Assembly (NCBI GenBank): GCA_023399105.1
Contig: JAEWQT010000285.1
Coordinates: forward strand, 1 to 14,139
DNA from: Pseudomonadota bacterium
GTDB taxonomy: Bacteria; Pseudomonadota; Gammaproteobacteria; Pseudomonadales; Oceanobacteraceae
Length of the DNA: 14,139 nt
Direction: 5' to 3'
How positions within the stretch are numbered: position 1 is the first letter of the stretch; each line of letters starts with the position of its first letter. The position numbers were made by a program, and so were the translations under genes. Shown one piece after another: positions 14,082 through 14,139 of this stretch. The notes beneath the pieces were generated by a model. That model did no database searches. It saw only the letters and a list, made by a program, of their open reading frames with translations, and had not been told where the DNA came from.

Positions 14082-14139
14082 GAGGGTTTTCAGCAGCGCC
14101 AGGGCATCGTCGTGATGAGTTTTGGTTTTGACTTTATCG
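14079..14139 (-). CDS. C-terminal end of an unidentified gene (5' part outside window)
   Basis: On the - strand one frame from the right edge reads DKVKTKTHHDDALALLKTL and stops at TGA (14079-14081). The composition is like a normal protein C-terminus, and the direction matches the outer-membrane gene 40 bases downstream. Nineteen residues are too few to name a family. Confidence 0.5.
   Translation of the reverse strand, partial: DKVKTKTHHDDALALLKTL

Noticed and set aside
1..14139. Mobile elements, CRISPR, tRNA or rRNA genes, phage or defence genes
   Set aside because: I found no transposase, terminal repeats, spacer-repeat array or structured RNA gene; composition is even and the gene order is a known conserved cluster.

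Overview
The window is a flagellar motility and chemotaxis block from a gammaproteobacterium of the Pseudomonas / marine Oceanospirillales-Alteromonadales type. The gene order flhF-fleN-fliA-cheY-cheZ-cheA-cheB-motC-motD-parC-parP-cheW-DUF2802 is the one known from polar-flagellated Pseudomonas relatives. CheY, FleN, FliA and CheW read as close homologues of the Pseudomonas proteins. Base composition is moderately GC-rich and even, with no sign of foreign DNA, insertion sequences, tRNAs or CRISPR.

Bases 1-2518 hold the 3' part of flhF (SRP-type GTPase, polar placement of the flagellum), fleN/flhG (MinD-like ATPase, flagellar number) and fliA (sigma-28). After a 121-base gap come cheY, cheZ, cheA and cheB (2640-7080), the core phosphorelay, closely spaced and all on the + strand. 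motC and motD (7080-8503) follow with overlapping start and stop codons and encode a second-type stator. parC and parP (8596-10129) encode the ParA-like ATPase and CheW-domain protein that place chemotaxis arrays at the pole. cheW and a DUF2802 membrane protein (10253-11134) close the block, which ends at a strong intrinsic terminator at 11160-11185.

The rest is ordinary accessory sequence: a small exported protein (84 aa), a MAPEG-family membrane protein on the - strand, a divergent AraC-family regulator, a probable beta-barrel outer-membrane protein on the - strand, and the last codons of another - strand gene at the right edge. No gap between genes exceeds 300 bases; the longest is the divergent region 11906-12080.

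The main block is a known system. The parts most worth a second look are: three diverged repeats in the CheA linker that resemble the CheY-binding N-terminal peptide of FliM; sigma-54-like sites directly upstream of parC and of cheW; and a sigma-28-like site just before the outer-membrane gene at 14038, which lacks a Shine-Dalgarno sequence and might be read from a nearly leaderless message. cheR is absent and must lie elsewhere.
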